Origin: Rhodocista pekingensis
GTDB lineage: Bacteria > Pseudomonadota > Alphaproteobacteria > Azospirillales > Azospirillaceae
DNA: 64,000 nucleotides
Assembly: GCF_042665545.1 (NCBI RefSeq)
Contig: NZ_JBHTCM010000005.1
Location: forward strand, 1-64,000
Direction: 5' to 3'
This document shows positions 61,251-64,000 of the stretch, one piece after another; position 1 is the stretch's first letter; every line of letters begins with the position of its first letter. The notes under the pieces were generated by a model. It saw only the letters and a program-made list of their open reading frames with translations, had not been told where the DNA came from and ran no database searches. Both the position numbers and the translations under genes were made by a program.

Positions 61251-62561
61251 TTATGGGAAAGGATGAGGATCCAGGTTCAGCGCGTCCGGAAGCGTACTGC
61301 CGACATTTGTCAGGAACTGCCTGATGCGCCTGTCGTCCAGATGCTGTCGCCCATGACCACAGCCAAGCGGGTGAAGACCTGTAATGAAGGTTCGCGCTAT
61401 GAAAATCCCAAGTCCATCCAGCTCCGGCGGAGTTAAATCAACGGCATAACAGTCAAGTCCGAATTGCTTGAGGTGTAATACAAGATTTCTGAGAGAGCTT
61501 TTCGAATCGGACTGATTCCCTCCGGCGAACGGCTGGATCAGATCTGAAGGGGCGAAGGACATGAGAAACTCAGCCTTGCAGATCATTGCCGGGTCCAGGT
61601 AATGCCGGACATGGTCCTTGTACCCTGCTATCTCATGCGGTGCCGTCGGCCCAACCCCATTACGGCGCATATCCAGGATCCAGTTGTATGTATGGAACGC
61701 TTCGATCGCCGCTTTCTCCAAGGCGGCAGCCGGGCTGAAGCGTGCGGCCGCGCCAATTGCCAGTCCACCGGAACCAGATGCGCGGGCTATGGCCAGTACG
61801 ACGGGAACACCAAGATCAGTAGTGATGTTCCGGAAATCCAGATTGATCGCGCTTCTTTCCAGAATATTCATTAACTCTGGCGATATTCTTGCCGATAACC
61901 CGTTGACATCAACGCGTAATGGAGTTTTCCGCAGATACCAGTGCAGGGCGAATGCATCCCGCTCAATTACTTCCAGAAGGCCGGACAGAACGGCCGAAGC
62001 AAAATCGGGTCCCGCTGCGGTTCCTGTGCTGTACCCACTGTCAAAATACTCATGTCGGTCACGATGGTGATAGCCGATATAGGTAAGGGATGCCGGGATC
62101 CAGGCCGGTTGCTCGAAGCCGAGATCCACCCCCTGAACCCAACCTATAGGCCTGTCGGGGGCGAAGGATGCGAACGGGAAGTCCGGAGCCGCATACTGCT
62201 CCGGCGCGAAGAGGATCAGGCTTGACGGCAGCAGAACAGGACCGTCCAGATCAAGGGCGCGGGCATAGACGATGCTGTCAGGATCGTAAACCTGCACCGC
62301 ATACCGCTCTAGCGCCTCTCCTACCGTCGCCCAGAGAGCGCCCAGGCGGTCCAGAGCAGCGCCGCTCCCCTGTGTCGCGGTGGTGCTGTTGCCTGGGGCC
62401 AGATTGCGGGGATGCAGACGGGTCGGATCCTGGACATCGGCGACGGCGATGAAGACATCGGGTTCGCTGGGTTGTATCGGAATCTCTACGATATGGCGGA
62501 TGAGTCCTATCTCAGGATCGTGAATCCTTGACAGAAGATGGTGGAGTCTGGTGGCAGACAT
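61251..62561 (-). CDS. YcaO-domain azoline-forming cyclodehydratase
   Basis: A 436-residue YcaO protein that uses ATP to cyclise Cys, Ser and Thr side chains onto the peptide backbone. ATP-site motifs are GALWATVGEALERYAVQVYD and SGLLEVIERDAFALHWYLRK, with further family blocks EKAAIEAFHTYNWI and GNQSDSKSSLRNLV. The protein ends in PHPFP, the PxPxP tail that marks azoline-forming YcaO enzymes. The ATG at 62561 has AAGGAG eight bases upstream, which overlaps the end of the E1-like gene, so the upstream ATG at 62597 is less likely. Confidence 0.96.
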   Translation of the reverse strand: MSATRLHHLLSRIHDPEIGLIRHIVEIPIQPSEPDVFIAVADVQDPTRLHPRNLAPGNSTTATQGSGAALDRLGALWATVGEALERYAVQVYDPDSIVYARALDLDGPVLLPSSLILFAPEQYAAPDFPFASFAPDRPIGWVQGVDLGFEQPAWIPASLTYIGYHHRDRHEYFDSGYSTGTAAGPDFASAVLSGLLEVIERDAFALHWYLRKTPLRVDVNGLSARISPELMNILERSAINLDFRNITTDLGVPVVLAIARASGSGGLAIGAAARFSPAAALEKAAIEAFHTYNWILDMRRNGVGPTAPHEIAGYKDHVRHYLDPAMICKAEFLMSFAPSDLIQPFAGGNQSDSKSSLRNLVLHLKQFGLDCYAVDLTPPELDGLGIFIARTFITGLHPLGCGHGRQHLDDRRIRQFLTNVGSTLPDALNLDPHPFP

Positions 62562-62574
62562 ACCCGACGCTCCT

Positions 62575-63507
62575 TCAGGCGAGCGTGCGGACAGCACGGG
62601 CGGGTCTGCTGGCGCTCCGGCCGCAGATCCTGCAACGGGGCAGTTTCAGTATCGGCTGCCGGCTGCTCGCCAATGTCAGCAGGTCCATGCTTTGCAGGAC
62701 ACCGGGTTCGGCAACATCATAGGCGCCGGCAGCGGCGGCCATGAGATGGCGTGCCGCAAGGCTCTCCACCAGACCGGCGGCAAGGCGGCTGGGCAGAGTG
62801 ATGCCGCTCCGCAGTCTCTCCGCAACGGCCCGAAGGTGAGCGGCGTCTTCATCCGGGTAGGAAAGGACTGCCTTGCGCCGCTCCAGATAACAGTTGAAGC
62901 AGGCTGTCTCCCCGGGGATCACCAGCGGGCCGACGATAAGTCTCGAGATCATGCGGTGAATGAACGTGCACCGGACACCATGGTGCTGTGCCGTCGCGTT
63001 CACCTCGGCAAACAGGGTCAGATCCGGCAGATCGGCACAGGCCACGATCAGGCTGTCTGGCGTCAGATCCTCCTGCGCCGATCGAACCGTCATGGACGAT
63101 GCATCCAGGGCAGCTTCCACCCGATCGCGCATCCATCCCCCGCCGACAATCGCAACGGGTGTTGCCCGCGCCACCTCTACACTGGTGCGTCCGGCGCCGA
63201 CTTTGCCCTGCCGCATCACATAGTCCAACATATCGACCGCCCAATCAAGCCCGGCGCCTTGGGCGGAAGATAACGCTCCCCGCGCCTGTAGAAGCGCTAC
63301 AAGTGCCCTGTCAATTTCGCCAATTGCGAATTCACCTGGGGAAGAGGAGCTGAGCCTGCTTAGGGCCTCTGCAATTTCCGTTGCATGCAGATCAAATGTT
63401 ATGTGACTGCCATCCGGGAATCGGATCTGTATTCTGTCAGGATTGTCGAGTCGATTCCATTCGACGAGTGGATCAATGCGATGGACAGGAAAATTTCCAT
63501 TGCTCAC
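62575..63507 (-). CDS. E1-ubiquitin-like cyclodehydratase partner (TOMM C/ocin-ThiF-like)
   Basis: A 310-residue protein that presents the precursor to YcaO. The N-terminal 90 residues look like a RiPP recognition element (IRFPDGSHITFDLHATEIAEA), and the rest is an E1-like fold of the bacteriocin cyclodehydratase kind (VAIVGGGWMRDRVEAAL, IVACADLPDLTLFAEVN). Four zinc cysteines are present: CFNC (203, 206) and CRIC (292, 295), with TACFNCYLERRKAVLSYP typical of TOMM proteins. A GTG start at 63507 follows a GGGGGA stretch. It is a separate gene, not fused to YcaO. Confidence 0.9.
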   Translation of the reverse strand: MSNGNFPVHRIDPLVEWNRLDNPDRIQIRFPDGSHITFDLHATEIAEALSRLSSSSPGEFAIGEIDRALVALLQARGALSSAQGAGLDWAVDMLDYVMRQGKVGAGRTSVEVARATPVAIVGGGWMRDRVEAALDASSMTVRSAQEDLTPDSLIVACADLPDLTLFAEVNATAQHHGVRCTFIHRMISRLIVGPLVIPGETACFNCYLERRKAVLSYPDEDAAHLRAVAERLRSGITLPSRLAAGLVESLAARHLMAAAAGAYDVAEPGVLQSMDLLTLASSRQPILKLPRCRICGRSASRPARAVRTLA

Positions 63508-63542
63508 GCGAATCCCCCGCTCCTGAAAAGCACGCCGAGTCA

Positions 63543-63572
63543 GACGGCATAGGCGGTGCCGCCTATGCCGTC
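63543..63572 (-). terminator. Hairpin between precursor and E1-like genes, attenuator candidate
   Basis: A perfect 14-bp stem (GACGGCATAGGCGG with CCGCCTATGCCGTC) with a minimal loop lies 12 bases after the precursor stop and 36 bases before the next gene. A TTTT run follows about 15 bases on, too far for a strong terminator. It may reduce readthrough or protect the precursor message, giving more precursor than enzyme. Confidence 0.7.
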
Positions 63573-63584
63573 GCTGAAACGGTC

Positions 63585-63749
63585 CTACTTCTGCTGCTGA
63601 AGCGTCGCCGCGCAGGTGGTGGTGGTGGAGGAGGAGCAGCGGCCGGCAACAATGATGCCGTTCGGCAGTCCGGCCGAATACAAAAGTTCGGTGGAATCAT
63701 AGTAGCTCAGAATGCCCGTCTTCTTGCTCTCGAACTTTTTGGTTTCCAT
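63585..63749 (-). CDS. TOMM precursor peptide
   Basis: A 54-residue peptide that begins METKKFESKKTG. Residues 1-36 form a leader with a helical, hydrophobic stretch (GILSYYDSTELLYSAGLPNG); residues 37-54 form a core, RCSSSTTTTCAATLQQQK, with two Cys, three Ser and five Thr within 12 positions (38-49). AAGGA lies about eight bases before the ATG at 63749. It heads the operon. The leader is neither nitrile-hydratase-like nor Nif11-like, and the core is unlike streptolysin S; an N-terminal Arg-Cys recalls plantazolicin. The cleavage site before Arg37 is inferred from composition and the preceding IIVAG. Confidence 0.88.
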   Translation of the reverse strand: METKKFESKKTGILSYYDSTELLYSAGLPNGIIVAGRCSSSTTTTCAATLQQQK

Positions 63750-63860
63750 GATATCTTCCTTCCCCATTCTGGTTGATTTTTGCCAGGCACGATGCGTAAA
63801 AAGCCGTGCACGGCAGCGCAAATTCTGATCGTTAATGGAATGTCGCGCAATAAGAATCTT
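63750..63860. promoter_or_regulatory. Probable promoter and leader region of the TOMM operon
   Basis: The only AT-rich gap upstream of the precursor. On the minus strand it contains TTCTTATTGCGCG and CATTAACG, possible promoter parts, but I cannot assign a -35/-10 pair. There is no gene on it. Confidence 0.4.
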
Positions 63861-64000
63861 TTAAAGGGTGTAGAGCGCTTCAGTTCGCCCCGGAGTGGTT
63901 ACCCCGAGTTTCTGCGGGGCGCCGCGTGTCGCGCGGACCATCAGGGGCGATCCGGGGGCCGGTGGCCTCGCCTCAGCCGCCGGACGGCACGCCCTCCATG
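63861..64000 (-). pseudogene. C-terminal end of a LuxR-type regulator, partial or decayed
   Basis: An open frame that runs in from the window edge and stops at 63861 ends in QKLGVTTPGRTEALYTL. This resembles the last helix of a LuxR-type DNA-binding domain (typical form KLGVTTRTEALYTL), with two extra residues. The residues before it (SPLMVRATRGAP) do not look like the expected recognition helix, so the gene may be frameshifted. It ends 112 bases before the TOMM precursor start, on the same strand; it could be a regulator of the operon or its remnant. Only about 45 residues are visible, so this call is weak. Confidence 0.35.

Larger units (their letters stand above)
55477..63749 (-). other. 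TOMM/LAP biosynthetic gene cluster (azole-modified RiPP)
   Basis: Nine minus-strand genes with gaps of at most about 80 bases: precursor, E1-like partner, YcaO, SagB dehydrogenase, HExxH protein, ABC ATPase, ABC-2 permease, DUF2141 protein, GAMT-like methyltransferase. The set is complete for a linear azol(in)e-containing peptide: cyclisation, oxidation, processing, export and a tailoring methyl transfer. Lower GC than flanking genes and absence of other RiPP genes suggest a self-contained, possibly acquired, unit. Confidence 0.9.

Noticed and set aside
61251..62561. The YcaO protein as a thioamide- or amidine-forming type, or ribosomal protein S12 YcaO
   Set aside because: An E1-like partner, a SagB dehydrogenase and the PxPxP C-terminus point to azoline formation.
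63585..63749. The precursor as a nitrile-hydratase-like (NHLP) or Nif11-type leader
   Set aside because: The leader is only about 36 residues and lacks the long conserved domains of those families.

Overview
The window is GC-rich (visibly lower only at the right end) and densely coded. Gene content and order point to an alphaproteobacterium, most likely a Rhodospirillales member of the Rhodocista/Azospirillum/Rhodospirillum kind. Supporting signs are the miaB-phoH-ybeY-corC-lnt block beside an XRE regulator and metK, the fxsA/tim44-like/mltA neighbourhood, an ECF11-like sigma factor with a ChrR-type anti-sigma, an FNR-type regulator with a cysteine cluster, and a full System I cytochrome c maturation (ccm) set. 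The genus is inference. I see no rRNA, tRNA, IS element, prophage or CRISPR array.

Layout. 0.1-8.6 kb (minus strand): metK, XRE regulator, lnt, corC/ybeX, ybeY, phoH, miaB and an IalB-like secreted protein. 8.7-11.3 kb (plus): ECF sigma factor, ChrR-like anti-sigma and alpha/beta hydrolase, with a candidate autoregulatory promoter. 11.3-15.7 kb: small unknown gene, FNR-type regulator, divergent GNAT-like gene behind an FNR-box-like site, rRNA cytosine methyltransferase, and a DUF1778/GNAT toxin-antitoxin pair with a palindromic operator. 16-20.6 kb: nadA-nadB-nadC and an unknown gene. 20.6-23.2 kb: four-helix cysteine-rich (copper-binding) protein divergent from arsR-arsC-acr3. 23.2-29.1 kb: phhB, zincin, orphan amino-acid ABC ATPase, coiled-coil unknown, fxsA, Tim44-like gene, mltA. 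29.1-39.3 kb: TonB receptor with a Fur box, unknown gene, hybrid-domain histidine kinase followed by palindromic repeats, aminotransferase, TorF-type porin, and type III ornithine/lysine decarboxylase with a long leader holding a small upstream ORF. 39.6-51 kb: candidate sRNA or attenuator with tandem terminators, then ccmA-ccmB, an M23 peptidase/bactofilin pair, ccmC-D-E, an unknown membrane protein, ccmF-G-H-I. 51-55 kb: cytochrome P450 and a chemoreceptor.

55.5-63.8 kb is the most unusual part: a compact minus-strand RiPP operon for a thiazole/oxazole-modified peptide (TOMM, also called LAP). It runs precursor peptide, E1-like cyclodehydratase partner, YcaO cyclodehydratase (C-terminal PHPFP), SagB-type dehydrogenase, HExxH metallopeptidase-like protein, ABC ATPase, ABC-2 permease, DUF2141 secreted protein, and a methyltransferase that closely resembles guanidinoacetate N-methyltransferase. 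The predicted core is Arg followed by a Cys/Ser/Thr block. The block has lower GC and codon use unlike its neighbours, so it may have been acquired horizontally.

The model inferred for this operon: the E1-like protein and YcaO cyclise Cys/Ser/Thr of the core to azolines, SagB oxidises some to azoles, the metallopeptidase may remove the leader, the ABC pair exports the product, and the GAMT-like enzyme may methylate the core's only arginine. The overall arrangement recalls plantazolicin, but the precursor and methyltransferase are different.
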